From Mycocentrospora acerina (Eukaryota > Ascomycota > Dothideomycetes > Pleosporales), in contig JAKUHH010000018.1 in the NCBI GenBank assembly GCA_022701365.1, positions 1 to 41,749 on the forward strand: a DNA stretch of 41,749 nucleotides. The letters run 5' to 3'. The notes below the pieces were generated by a model. The model was given only the letters and a program-made list of their open reading frames with translations, made no database searches and was not told where the DNA came from. Shown here piece after piece: positions 1 to 11,291 of the stretch (the stretch's first letter is position 1; the number at the start of each line of letters is the position of its first letter). A program made the translations under genes and the position numbers.

Positions 1-1641
1 TATAGCTTGTTGCTATATGTTCTCCTTTGCAGTTCCTGCAAATAGGAGATTGGTGTTAGCATAGACTACCTGTTGTGCTGCAATCTTTGCAGCTTGCATA
101 ATCTTTTGTATAGTGCTCTAAGCTGCAGTATTTGCAGCCTATTTCTTTACAGCTATTTTTTGTGTGCCCTTGCTTATAGCAGCTAGAACAGAGCTTAGCT
201 ATATTAGGTGTCTTATAAGCTACTAGAGAGGCTCTCTCTCCTGCAATAGCTAGTGATTTTCTAGCAAGAAGTGCGTTGCACTCTTGTTGATTTTTAACTG
301 CAAAGACAATAGAGGCATACCTCCTATTAGGAGCAACACTACCTAACCTTTCTAGTTTTGCTCTAGGCATTAGCCACCTAGGNCTACTAGAGAGGCTCTC
401 TCTCCTGCAATAGCTAGTGATTTTCTAGCAAGGAGTGCGTTGCACTCTTGTTGATTTTTAACTGCAAAGACAATAGAGGCATACCTCCTATTAGGAGCAA
501 CACTACCTAACCTTTCTAGTTTTTCTCTAGGCATTAGCCACCTAGGATTGCCTTGTATAGTAACATTATTAAATGTTTCTATTTCTGTTTTTAGAAGAGC
601 AGGGTTTAGTAAAAACTCATTATGTGCATAGACATAGTGAGCTACTACTTAGATCTAGCTTTCTGATTTCTGGATTTTTTGGTATTAAAATTAGATACTA
701 GAACTCCAGCTATCCTGATTTTTAAGCAAAAAGTCAGTATTGTAGGCGTCTGTTGTTGTAATAACAACGTTGTTGTTAGTAGTATAGCTAATTCTAGCTA
801 CTACAGGAGCTTTGTTTGTAATAGTAGCTAGAGCAGCATTTATAGCGTCTCTCTGCTGTAGTACATTTAAGCTACGTTAGAAATCTTGGTTTGTAACTAT
901 AATTAACTCTTTTTGCTTTTGCTGCTCTAGAGTAGCTTGCAAGTGTTGTTTTTTTGTTTTTTAAGTATTTTTGCTATTGCTACTATTAGTAGCAAAAGCA
1001 GAGTCTTCTAGGCCTGCTACTTAAGCCCATGATTTTGTGTTATTTTTGTTGTTGTTTGCTATGTTTTCTGTGTTTTTTTAGTGTTAGTTTGTAGTGTTTT
1101 TGTGTTGTTATTGCAGTTAAATTTAAATAGCTTTTACGTCTCTTACTAGCTCCTAAGTAGCAGCGTAGTTGCAAATAAGCCTTCCTTCTACTATTGCTTC
1201 TGCTTGAGCTAGTAGCTCTTTAGTAGCTACTCTAGTATTGTTGTCTGCACTAAGCAATAGTGCATCTTAAAAGGCTTTAATACCTTGTTTAATTAGGTAT
1301 TCCCACCTCTCTTTCTGCTCAGCAGTGCTCATCTAGATAGATAGCCTTTTCTGAACTGTCTTTTTTGGTGAACGCTGCTCTGTTGTTCTTTTTTTTAAAG
1401 CTCTAGGCTCTTGTTCTACATTTATATTAGCTAGCTTATCTTCACTCTCTTCTATCTCCTCCTTGTCTGAGTAGAGTATAGAATAAGGGTTAACTGTTCT
1501 AGTACTAGGTCTAAGGCTAGGGCTAGGACTAGGACTAGCCCTAGCACTATTTTTAGGAAATTAAAAATCAGGTGGTTGAGGTCTATTTCTAGTGTTAGCA
1601 GGGGGGCTATTTCTAGCCTCTTGACGTTCTGGTGTAGTCAT
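1..1641 (-). pseudogene. LINE ORF1 (gag-like, CCHC zinc knuckles), RIP-broken
   Basis: In retrotransposons of this type ORF1 is an RNA-binding nucleocapsid-like protein. On the minus strand a start at 1641 opens MTTPERQEARNSPP and reaches a TAA after about 26 codons, of the CAA-to-TAA type expected from RIP. Further stops follow. The distal open part (370 to 56) carries CSSCYKQGHTKNSC, a CX2CX4HX4C knuckle, followed by a second one (CKYCSLEH...) whose last Cys is probably lost to Tyr. The frame is also disturbed by the duplicated segment around the N at 383. It is not expected to make protein. Confidence 0.6.
220..546. repeat. 163-bp direct duplication around a single N (probable contig join)
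   Basis: Bases 220-382 and 384-546 are the same 163-bp sequence, differing by eye at only two positions (aagaag/aaggag and ttttgctc/tttttctc), and are separated by a single N at 383. A one-base N between two copies of the same end is what results when two overlapping contigs are joined without merging. I regard the duplication as an assembly artefact rather than a biological tandem repeat. Confidence 0.75.
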
Positions 1642-1837
1642 GGTCCGAGCGTTAAACGTTGAAAAATCAACGTTGCAAAATTGCAGGATTGCAACCTAGC
1701 TGCAAACCACCACCCTAGGCCCTAGGGCTCTAGAAATTGGAGGAGAGACTGTCTGATGTGTGTTGAGATGATATCTGATGGAATATTGATGCCGCAGGCG
1801 TCAGAACAGACGCGCTGAAAAAAGGCAAAGTTGGTGT

Positions 1838-1940
1838 TGTAACTGCTCCTTACTAAAGGGCTTAGCCTGTACAATCCTTTAGTTAAGGGATTCGTACCTT
1901 TCTGGTTCTAGCCCGGGGGTCGTAGAACCTGATCGTAACA
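1838..1940 (-). repeat. LTR fragment of gypsy element A
   Basis: About 103 bp ending GATCGTAACA. It matches the reverse complement of the first part of the LTR at 34149-34250 and corresponds to one end of the element A LTR in the same orientation as the copy at 40512-41001. It is only lightly mutated, unlike the copies at the right of the window. It lies between the LINE leader and copia sequence. Confidence 0.75.
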
Positions 1941-4520
1941 CAAGCAGGGGAAGGCTATAATATAAAAAGACCTAAGACACTTCCTAAGGTAAATACAGTA
2001 GTTATCTCTAACAATAAAGACTTAGCTATAGAGGTAAATGTGTTTACAGTAATAACAAATGGTCACAGTTAATAAATATAGTAGGTTAGTATAGATTTTA
2101 TTTACTCTATAATAGTAAAAGCTATACTCTTGTTATTCCCCTTGCAAATCTTATTTCTATACTAATAGCTATTTAATTTAGAGGCTTCCTAACACATGTC
2201 TAGCAATTTAAATAACTTTACTATGCTGCTCTCTTAGTAAGGTACTATTATAATTGCTAGATAACAGAAGCTCCTAATTACAGGTTAGGGGACAGTGCAT
2301 ATTTCCTGCCTGTTGCTAGATAGATCTACGCAAATAACAAAACTAACAAACATGCTCTACAGTAAGGAGCTTCACTAAACCTAGTTATTTAGCTAGCTAT
2401 ATGTTTAAAATAAGGGATGCGAACTTTAGGCTTATAGAGACAACCTCTCCCTAACCTAGTCTAACAGCACATACTCTATGTAGGCAAAATACAACTAAAG
2501 AGTTATCGAGATCTAGACTATAAATTCTAAAGCAACAACTGCAAATTTTGCATTATACTAAGAGTTCTACTAATTAATAGGGCAATTCTATATACCTAGA
2601 AACCCTTTATAACTGTATATTAATGCTAATGCAATACCTAGTAAGCCTGCAGACTTTACCTGTAAACCCTGCATAATGTCTAAGTCTGTCTACAGGAAGC
2701 CTAGGTCTAAGATACTAAAGAACGTCCTTAAGTTTAAACATATCTATTTAGACCTGTATAGGAAATTCTCCTAGCCTTTAATTAGAGGAGCTTAATTCTT
2801 TATTTTGTTTATTAATAAAAAGACATGCTTCATATAAGTTTAATTGCTTAAGAAGAATTTAGAAGTAGTTAAACTAAATAGGAAAGCTACTAGAAACACA
2901 GCTACGTAGGAAGAGGAGCAAAGCTACATATATATAGCAGAAAGCTTAGAAGACAATATTCTAAACTCCTTAAAAGAAGCTAGATAATCCCTTAAATAGC
3001 TATAATAAGAACAGGCTATCTAGAATAAACTTAGGTTATACGCAGAGAACAAGACATAGACAGAAGTAAATAAATTAGAATTATAACATGTTATAGGTTC
3101 CTGATAGGTATTTGCAGTAAAGTGTAATGCATCTAGCAATATTGTTTAATATAAATCTAGACTAGTTGCCTAAGGATTCTTGCAAATCTATAAGAGAGAC
3201 TTTACTAAAACCTACTCCCTTATTATCTGCTACAACAGCCTAAGAATCTTGCTTTAGTAGGCAGTATATAATAGCTATAAAGTACACTAAATTAACTTTA
3301 ATACAGCATACCTAAACAGCTTATTTATAAAGAAGCTGTATATGCTCTAACCCTTAGGGGACTTTCTTTAACTAGGGAAAATCCTAAGACTCTAGAAAAT
3401 ATTCTATAGTCTTAAATAATCTAGTAAAGAATAGTTTAGTATGCTCTGCAAATAACTCCTTGCAGAAGGATATATATAAATAGACTTTAACCTATGTATA
3501 TTTATCTACTATATTGCAATTGCAGTCTATGTAGATAACCTTCTCTTAGTAGGACTAGGAAAAGATATTTAGCATTTTAAAGATACTATTTCTAAGGAAC
3601 TTAAATGCAAGGACCTTAGCTAATGTTAATATTTACTATGCTTAGAAATTAATATAAAGAAGCACACTATTATTATAAGCTAAAGCTAGTACGCACTTTA
3701 AGTTCTAGATAGATTTATTATAGGACAATGCAACAGCAGACAGACACTACTAGATGCTAACACCTTCCCTGCCTGCAACTAGGAACTAGCAGATAAAGGC
3801 CTAAGACAACATTTTTAAAAGTTAGTTAGATCTCTTAACTACCTAGTTATTAGTGTAAGGCTAGATCTAGCTTTTACAGTTAGCATGCTTAGGATATTTA
3901 ATTCTAATCTAATAAATAAATATTATAAGCTTCCTTCTAGGTTCCTTAATACGTTAAATATAGTTACTAATACAGTCTGAAATTCTAGCAGAGCGTAAAT
4001 AATACATTAACTGTTATATATTTAGATGCCTCTTAGGGTTCTAATCTAGACAACTTTAAATCTTTTAGCAGCTATATACTCTAGCTAAACAGTGCTACTG
4101 TGTCCTAGTCTGCAAAGCAATAGTCTTATATTGCAAAGTTAACTTATAAAGCAGAATATATAGCTTACTCCTATGCTGCTGCCTACTTCCTGTGAATAAA
4201 AAAGGTTATTATAGAGATTACATTATGCACTAGACTAAAGATAGTTATAAACTGTTCCTCTACGCTTATTACAGACAGCTAGCCTGCTATTACCCTTATT
4301 AAAGATTACTAAATTAACATTTACTTAAAGCATATTAGTATTTACTTTTAATTTGTTAGAGAAAGGTATTTAGCTAGTAATTTCTACGTTTATTATGTTC
4401 TATCTGCAGACAATCTAGCAGATATCTGCACCAAGGCATTGCCTAGACCTGCGTTAAGTAGGTTTGTTAGGAGTATTGGGCTGATAGATTAAATAAATAA
4501 GCATTTAGTAGAAAGGGGAC
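1941..4520 (+). pseudogene. Ty1/copia pol (integrase-RT-RNase H), RIP-broken, 5' truncated
   Basis: The decayed polyprotein reads on the plus strand. An integrase-core-like stretch lies at about 2740-2860. The RT start (RLVA-GFLQIY followed by FTKTYS-IICYNSLRILL) is at about 3150-3260. The RT catalytic box reads YVDNLLLVG near 3525, with the second Asp of YVDD changed to Asn by G to A. The RNase H terminus reads ADICTKALPRP at about 4415. Dozens of TAG/TAA codons sit where Trp or Gln is expected. The 5' LTR and most of gag are missing, so the element is truncated at about 1941 next to the element A LTR scrap. A polypurine tract (GAAAGGGGAC) directly precedes the LTR at 4521. Confidence 0.8.
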
Positions 4521-4711
4521 TGTTAGAAGTAGCCCTAGAGGGCACTCAGGGGGTGGTTCCCCCGCCTGCTATAGTGGTGGGAAAGGACTCAGGAGGGGCA
4601 TCCTAATCGGGACTAGTATTGTTTATATATATAGTTCCGATCTGTAGCTAGTTCAACAATCAACTAATAACTTCATAATTGAACATTCTTCTGTGTCGAC
4701 GACATAGTCGT
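4521..4711 (+). repeat. copia 3' LTR (right end uncertain)
   Basis: The LTR starts TGTTAGAAGTAG immediately after the polypurine tract. It contains a TATATATATA-like stretch at about 4622-4632. The right end is not certain because there is no second copy to compare. I place it at the switch to non-RIPed sequence near 4711, next to a near-palindrome of GACGAC and GTCGTC at about 4698-4712. Confidence 0.55.
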
Positions 4712-5650
4712 CCTGTGTCTTCTTGCCCATATGCAAGCACTCAATGACTTTGAACAGAGGCTACTCAGCCAATATGAGATCCGATCTCTAGGAGAAATCA
4801 GGGTCTTTTGCGGTTTTCAAGTTCATCGAGATCGCCTGAATGGAGCAATGTGGCTATCACAAGCAGCGTACATTGACAAGATCGCCCACAAGTGCACACT
4901 GCCAAAGCCATACAACCGAATCCCAGCGACACCGCTTCCCCTAGAAGAGCTTCTTCTATCGGATCAGCCAAAGAACGATGCAAACGCACATAGATACTCC
5001 CAGTTGGTGGGTTCGATTCGATCCTTGGCAGGGGCGAAAGCGCATTCAAAATTAGCGGAATTCCCGACAACCCTTCAGAGCGTCATACGGACGCCGCATA
5101 ACAGGCAATAGCCTACCTACACCATTCTAGAGATCGAGCGCCTAATTACAGTGCTTCTATCTCCACCGACTCTGCCTACATTGCAGATCACTGCGAGCCG
5201 GATTTCTTTGGCGCAACCGATGCTTCGTACGGCGATCATAGGAAAACTCGAAAGAGCTCACAAGGCTACATCTTCTTTCTTTTCGGCGGTCCCATCGACT
5301 GGAAAGCCACACTACAACGATTTTTCACGAAATCGACCACAGAAGCGGAGTTGGCTGCTGCTTCATCAGCAGGCACCAAACTGAGATGGTGATGGAGAGT
5401 GTTCCGCGACATTGGATTTGATCCAGACTATGAGCAACTGCTACTGCGATAACCTGCAAACCATAGGCTTCCTTCAAGCAGCGACACCCCATCTCAAAAC
5501 TAGCCTTAGACACGTCGATATCCACTATCATTGGCTACATCAAGAAGCACAGGCAAACAACATCAACATTGCACATATACACAGACTAACTACCAGCCAG
5601 CATCTATTCTCACCCAACTCCTACCTCGGCAATAGCACGAACATTGGGTC
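4712..5650 (+). pseudogene. second Ty1/copia relic (RT C-terminus to RNase H), not RIPed
   Basis: Three out-of-frame pieces make one degraded copia region. 4731-5111 covers the end of the RT (EIRSLGEIRVFCGFQVHRD, WLSQAAYIDKIAHK, RYSQLVGSI). About 5155-5380 covers DSAYIADHCEPDFFGATDASYGDHRK and the RNase H signature STTEAELAAASSAGT in the frame of 5157. 5415-5600 covers DNLQTIGFLQAATPHLKTSLRHVDIHYHWL. The breaks are frameshifts and ordinary substitutions, and CpA, TpG and CpG sites are retained, unlike the neighbouring copia. It appears to be an old relic of a different copia lineage that escaped RIP. The region 5650-5950 may contain its last part but I cannot align it. Confidence 0.75.
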
Positions 5651-6532
5651 TCTATTCTTGACTCCAAAAGATTTTTTTTCTCAGAGCGGCCAGCTCAACA
5701 ATGCATCTAGCTCGACCAAAGGGCCGAGTACCACCAGTACACCAAGAGCAAGAAGCAAAAAGGATCTCAAAAACTTTACAAGCTCTGGGGACGCCCATCA
5801 CCAACACCGCGACGACGGAAGATCGCCTATCTGGAACTCCATCGACAGCAGTACAAGCCCGCACCTGATGCAGCCCTGTCAGTTTAACACGGCAGGGTGT
5901 GGCCTACGATCGCATCAGCTTCAAATATGCGTTCGAACCTGAAGGAGGTGTGTAATCCTAGAACTACATTACGTGACTGCTATGCGGGCATGACTAAAGC
6001 GTCCGATGACTTTAGAGCTCAGATCATACTTTAATGTAATTTAGATATACACAGACACACACGTCACAATACATTTTGACCCCCTAACACTAGTGCTATA
6101 TTTGCTTACAAGAAACTTCCAATGTAAAAGTCCAATGTGCCTAGAAGGGTGATCCTTGTCCTCGAATTTCCGTGCCTGATAGAAACCGAGCGCATGAAAG
6201 TCGCATTTGTGCAATTGAGCGGGCACTAGAGCGCGAACAGAAATAGGTCAGAGTTTCTATCTATCTAAATGGATTCAACAGACGTAATATATAATTAAGA
6301 CGCAATAGAGAACAGAATAGCCACCTGTTAGCAATATCAATATCACTTTGCCTACAAGCACCTAACCTGACAAAGTTCAACCACCCAAACGATTTCTTTT
6401 TAAAGGATGAGTGTACATAGATCATAAATGCAGTTATCATATCTGATGCTCTGGAGAAAGACTGACCATGTGCACTTATTCGACCTCATGATTGGAGTCA
6501 AACGAGCATTTTTCTGATACTACTCTGAGCAA
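5651..6532. other. intergenic, no gene recognised
   Basis: About 880 bp between the copia relic and the 3' end of the ABC gene. Short ORFs exist on both strands (plus strand to 5942; minus strand 6226-6041) but none shows a recognisable domain. 6240-6480 is AT-rich and probably contains the 3' UTR and polyadenylation region of the ABC gene on the minus strand. It marks the left edge of the normal-composition gene island. Confidence 0.5.
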
Positions 6533-9500
6533 TCAAATCCCTTGTTGCAAGCTGAACATTTCGAAGTACATTCCTCGCTTCTGTATTAATTCGCCATGAG
6601 TTCCCAGCTCTGAAATCCTTCCTTGATGGAGCACTGCAATCAAATCAGCACGTTGCGCATTTCTTAGATGATGTGTCACTGATATTGTCGTGCGATGGTG
6701 TGCTGCAAAGTCCAGGGCTTGCTGGACAACATTTTCAGACTGTGTGTCCAATGCCGACGTCGCTTCATCGAGAAGCAGAACCCTGGGGTTCCGAACTAGT
6801 GCTCGAGCAAGGGCGATGCGTTGTTTCTGGCCTCCAGAAAGTAGGACGCCACGGCTACCACATACAGTGTCGAGTCCGTGTCTATGGCCAGAAATTAGTC
6901 AATCAGTTTGTAGCGGTAATTATTAATGATGGGTTTTCTTACGGCAGCGATTTAATGAAGTCATAGATGTTTGCGTCCCTGCAGGCTTTCAACAGGACAT
7001 CTTCCGTCACATCATCATTAGTTGCAGCACCCATGGTGATGTTGTATCTGATGGTGCCTTGAAATAGCGTCGACTCCTGGCTGACGAGCGCCATGTTGAG
7101 GCGCAGATCATCGACGTCCAGTGAAGATATCTCGACTCCATCAAACAAGATCTTGCCGGACAGAGGATCGTAAAAACGTTCCAGCAAAGAGATCACAGTG
7201 CTTTTGCCACAGCCGCTACTACCGACAAGAGCAATGTGTGTGCCGGGTTCAATGACTAGGTTCAAGCCTTGAAGCACAGCGTGATCGGGGCGTGAAGAGT
7301 ATGCAAAACGAACGTTGCGAAATTCAATCAAACCTCTCGGAGCCTTGAGTTTCTCTGTTATCTTTTTTCTAGAGAGAGCGATGTTTGATTTCCGGTTCAG
7401 TAGATAGGATATTTTGGCGGCAGCCGGCGCTGACTTGGTCATATCTGGGGCAAAACTGAATAGAATAGCAGCAGACTGAGCGCCAAAAGTAATCGCTGCA
7501 AAACAAAGGTAGAATTCGAAGAGGCTGACTTTGCTGTCGCGGAACTGTGTGGCTCCCCACCAGAAGTTGAAAGCAATACAGAGGTAGACGCCCGATTCCG
7601 ACAATCCGTACAGAATTGCGTTTTTCAGCGTGAACCGGAATTTGGTGGCGTTATCTTTCGCAAGTGTTGCTTTGAAATCTGTCAAAATCTGCTGTTCAAG
7701 GGTCAGCGATGCAACGGTGCGTATGTTTGTCGAAGTCTCGCGTGCACAAGAAGCCAGATCATTGTGGCTCTGTGTCAGACGTTGGTCGGCCTGGAGTAGA
7801 GTATAGAAGCGAAGAAAGCCACAGAAAAGAATAATAGGAATGGTAGACGAGAATACCAGACCTAGCCTCCAGCTAAGTGCGACTGCAAGTATGATTGCTG
7901 TGACCAGTGTGGTCGACAGCGTGATGATCGTGCCGAGCGCGCTAGTCAGCCCAGTGAGATTAAGCGATCCCGTTGAGAGCACGCTTAAGGCGTCGTTGAT
8001 GACGGTTTCGTCTTCCATGAAGGCAATGTCTTGGCGCAAGATGGAGCGAAAGCACTGATTCCGAGCGCGATACAACAGATCAACGTTGTAGTGTGCGAAG
8101 AAGATTTCTCGCGTTGCAAAAGCAACACATAAGACAAGCGCAAGCATCAGATACATCAGGCTCCAGAATCTGGTGTCTACCAAGAGCTTGTCGTATGGTG
8201 GAGGCCTCGACATGGCAGTGGTTGCTTTGGCAAAGAACACTGCTTGGGTGGGATTACCCCAGCCTGCAACAATTGAAAAAAACAACCCCATGCACAATGC
8301 GTCATAACGACTTCTTCCAAGCTTAAGGATAAACATTGCAGTACGCCGGATAGACAGAGCCTTAACATTCTTGAACAGCACATGGTCTCCTGGTATCGAT
8401 GTGGACGGAGGAGTGATGGGCCCTGCTTTCTCGTCGGTTTGGAACTGTTCCTTCTTGGGAAGGGGAAGCTCGTTGAGTTGGATGTGATGGGAAATGTCCT
8501 CGCTTTCCAAGATAGACGCTGATACCAGGTTGAAATATGCCTCTTGGCGAGACATAAGGCTCTGGTGCGTGCCCTCCTCCAACACACGACCCTCCGACAT
8601 GACGATGATCTTATCGGCATTTTTAATGGTTGACAGTCGATGTGCGATAATCACCGTCGTTCTCTCCCCATTTCCGTTTCGCAATATGGACTGCAGGGTG
8701 CTCTCACTCTTTGCGTCCAACGCTGAAGTAGCCTCGTCAAGAATGAGAATCTTTGGCTTACTGATCAATGCTCTTGCAATACAGATGCGCTGCCTCTGAC
8801 CTCCGGATAACAGAAATCCCTGTTCTCCGACTCTAGTCTGATACCCGTTTGGAAGCTTGGTGATGAATTCATGCGCATTCGACTGCATCGATGCATCAAG
8901 TACAAGCGAGTGGATTTCGTGCTCGTCGGTCGAATGCTCCCACGGGGTGCCAACAAGGCCGTACCGTATATTTTGTTCAATCGTTGTGTCGAAGAGAATA
9001 GGCTCCTGAAGAACAAAAGAAATATGCTGTCTCAGCCATGTCAGATTGAGTGATTGAATGTCTCGTCCATCGAGGCTGATGGTGCCAGCTACTGGAATAT
9101 GGAAACGAGCAATCAATTCCGCAAGAGAGCTCTTACCCGATCCTGAGGGCCCTACGATTGCTGTTGTCTTGCCGGCTTCTAGTACCAGGTTGAAATTGTC
9201 CAAGACGGTGAGCTCGGGTCTAGAGGGGTAAATGAGCTTGATGTTCTTGAATTCGAGGGTGCCTCGAAACTGGGCTGGCTTGCAACCCTTATCTGAGGAG
9301 GGATCTAGCGGAGAGATTCGATCGATCGTTCCGAATATCTTAGCCGCGGCGGCAGTGGCACCGTTTAGTGCTTGAACCAATGGACTGATGTTGCTAAGGC
9401 AGAACGTGCCGATTTCCATGGCGAGCAAGACTGCGAGCACAGTGGACAAGGATGCCTCGCCATTGGCCAGATCCCGAGATCCCATCCAAAATGCCAAGGC

Positions 9501-10418
9501 GTATAAGAGATATAAAACAGCTATCATTGCACCGAATGACCCGCCCTCGATTGACTTTGCTCTTCTCAACCATGATGCATTGACTTTCAGGCTTTTCTCA
9601 TATTCATTGGCGAGCCTCTCCTGGGCACCAAGCGAGGCGATTGTCTTCGAGGCGCTGATAGCCTCTTCTGCAATGTTAGCTGCTATGGCATGTGAGGCTT
9701 TTGACTTGGTGTCGTATTTTTTGGAGAAAAACGATCCAGTGGTGGTTATGAGAGTGACGACAACAACCCCAGACGTCAAAATCAGGGTTAACTTCCAGTT
9801 CTTGATAAAGCTCACGACGAAGGCGACCACGAACGAGGACAGGGCCTGCTGCAGCAGGCACACCTTGTCGGACAACCCGTTCTGAATGACCAACATATCT
9901 GTGTCCATGCGGCTGCGTATGTCTCCCGTTCCCACTGCATCAAGATAGCCCGGATTTTGACGTAGGATGGCAGAGAGATAACGTTCTCTTATCTGATTTG
10001 CGGTCCGGACTCCGATGATAGTCCAACCAGACATAGCAATATAGCTTGCCAACAATTTCGCCACAAACATGTAGACGAACAGGAGAACGTTGTCGACCAT
10101 TTCATCATTGAACCTCTCCACTGATATTGCGCCCTGTGATAGTTGCCCGAAGATACCCCCTAAAGAGCCGAAAACGACGGCCATCAGCGGTAGGATAGCA
10201 CCAGCGGCGACAGAACACAGTGTTGACACTGCAATCACAACCCATTCTTTCGAAGACGAGAAACGAAAGAGTGACAAATATGTTGGGGAGGAAGGCAAGG
10301 CTGCGATTTGTGATGCCAAAATGTCGGGTTGGTGGACGTTGGTGGTAACGTTCGCATCGGAGTCTTCTCGATTTGTGGATTGGATCGAAGAATCTTGAGT
10401 TTCTTTGTCGTGTAACAT
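6533..10418 (-). CDS. ABCB (MDR-type) full-size ABC exporter, about 1274 aa, one intron
   Basis: The gene encodes a membrane efflux pump that uses ATP to export hydrophobic compounds, here most likely the peptide of the divergent NRPS gene. The layout is TMD1 (about 55-350), NBD1 (Walker A GPSGSGKSS near 427, signature LSGGQRQR near 539, Walker B ILILDEATSALD near 557, H-loop IIAHRLSTI near 591), TMD2 (about 700-990), and NBD2 (Walker A GSSGCGKST near 1067, signature LSGGQKQR near 1175, Walker B LLLDEATSALD near 1195, VTHHL near 1228). Exon 1 is 10418-6943 and exon 2 is 6881-6533. Removing the 61-bp intron restores SLPHGLDTVCGSRG and gives 1275 codons including the stop. I chose the ATG at 10418 because similarity to the family begins shortly after it. 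The frame stays open to an ATG at 10955, but that extension has no ABC character. Length and order fit fungal ABCB transporters. Confidence 0.93.
6882..6942 (-). other. intron in the ABC transporter gene (61 bp)
   Basis: Read on the minus strand, the intron begins GTAAGAAAAC and ends GGCCATAG, with a plausible branch site (TTGACTAAT) near its 3' end. Without splicing the protein stops inside NBD2 before the signature motif. With splicing, the LSGGQ, Walker B and H-loop of NBD2 are joined in frame. Confidence 0.92.
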
Positions 10419-11291
10419 TTCCGTTGCAACTAAATTGCAGGGACTTTTCCCAGTTCTATGGAAGAGTTCTATTGTTAGTGTACCTTCTCTTGCTTGCCGT
10501 GGAGATTTGCAACACACCAACTGTGGTTTATCAGGTGCTGTCTTAACGAAGTTGTATCTTCCCTCTATACATCCAACGAGGGTTGAAGGTGTGGACGTAA
10601 AAAGTAAAAAAACAAAAGATGGACTGACAAACGCAGGTAAAGGTGATATCAGCGACGGACTCTTGCAGTCGCTCCAACTTTCTAAATACTTTGATTTGCA
10701 AAACGCCTGGAGACGCTTATAGCCGGACACAACCCGTGCTGTGGCGATCACCAGGTTTGAGAGAAGCTGGTCTAAGCGGCGGCCCGAATAAGATGTTATA
10801 GTACATGCTTGTTGGACAGGCATTCTTACCTCATTCGATTCTTCAACTGGTTGGAATCCCTGGACTTTTGGGTCCTGAACGGGCCACCGCGGATGGTGCA
10901 GCAAACAATGAACCTGCGAGGCGGAGTTTTTGTCAGGTCGATGGCCAGCGCCCATGGCAAAAATGACAAGCTTCTAGTATCAGTCTGTCGGTGACACTCT
11001 CTGAGTAAGAAGCTGACTATTAGCTGGATGGAGTCACTGACGGACGTAATACAGATATTACTAATATGTGTAATACCTCACACATGGTCACTGAAGAATT
11101 CAACGGGCACTGTCATTGGTCAGATTAACCATCATACAACTGCGCTGTAGTACAACTTTCTTATGCACTTTTGTAACTACACTAGTTCTTACATCGAAAG
11201 AATAAATTTCAAGAAATCGAACCCGGTCTGTGGCCAGTCATCGATCGCTTCGCAGTCGCACAACTTGATTATCTTAACAACACTTCACCAA
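10419..11291. promoter_or_regulatory. shared divergent promoter of the ABC and NRPS genes
   Basis: An 873-bp region between the two divergent start codons with no separate gene in it. A CCAAT box lies on the minus strand at 11115-11119. The inverted-repeat cluster at 11046-11085 lies nearer the NRPS gene. The divergent arrangement makes co-regulation of exporter and synthetase likely. Transcription start sites cannot be placed by eye. Confidence 0.6.
11046..11085. promoter_or_regulatory. two adjacent inverted repeats, candidate transcription factor sites
   Basis: GTAATA-N4-TATTAC at 11046-11061 and ATGTGT-N8-ACACAT at 11066-11085 are both perfect six-base inverted repeats, separated by 4 bp. 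A third GTAATA occurs at 11070-11075, overlapping the second repeat. They lie about 205-245 bp upstream of the chosen NRPS start. Palindromic sites of this type suit a dimeric regulator, but I cannot assign one. Confidence 0.35.

Larger units (their letters stand above)
1..1837 (-). mobile_element. Tad-like LINE, 5' end, truncated by window edge
   Basis: A non-LTR retrotransposon on the minus strand. ORF1 begins at the ATG at 1641 and runs off the left edge; about 200 bp of 5' leader (1642-1837) lies upstream. The leader keeps CpG sites and is less decayed than the ORF. No reverse transcriptase is in the window, so the LINE assignment rests on the ORF1 zinc knuckles, the basic and proline-rich N-terminus, and the absence of LTRs. 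The element ends at about 1837, where a gypsy LTR scrap begins. Confidence 0.6.

Noticed and set aside
5412..5942. Plus-strand ORF of 176 residues as a gene
   Set aside because: Its first 60 residues are copia RNase H in a shifted frame, and the rest is Ser/Thr-rich with no domain.
6041..6226. Minus-strand ORF of 61 residues
   Set aside because: No domain and no support. It lies in the probable 3' region of the ABC gene.
10419..10955. ABC transporter start at 10955 giving a longer protein
   Set aside because: The extra 179 residues have no ABC or membrane character and would fill most of the divergent promoter. The ATG at 10418 gives a normal N-terminus.
11163..11291. NRPS start at the first ATG of the frame
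   Set aside because: The context at 11163 is poor and the 43 residues show no similarity to the family. The ATG at 11292 has a strong context. Not excluded.
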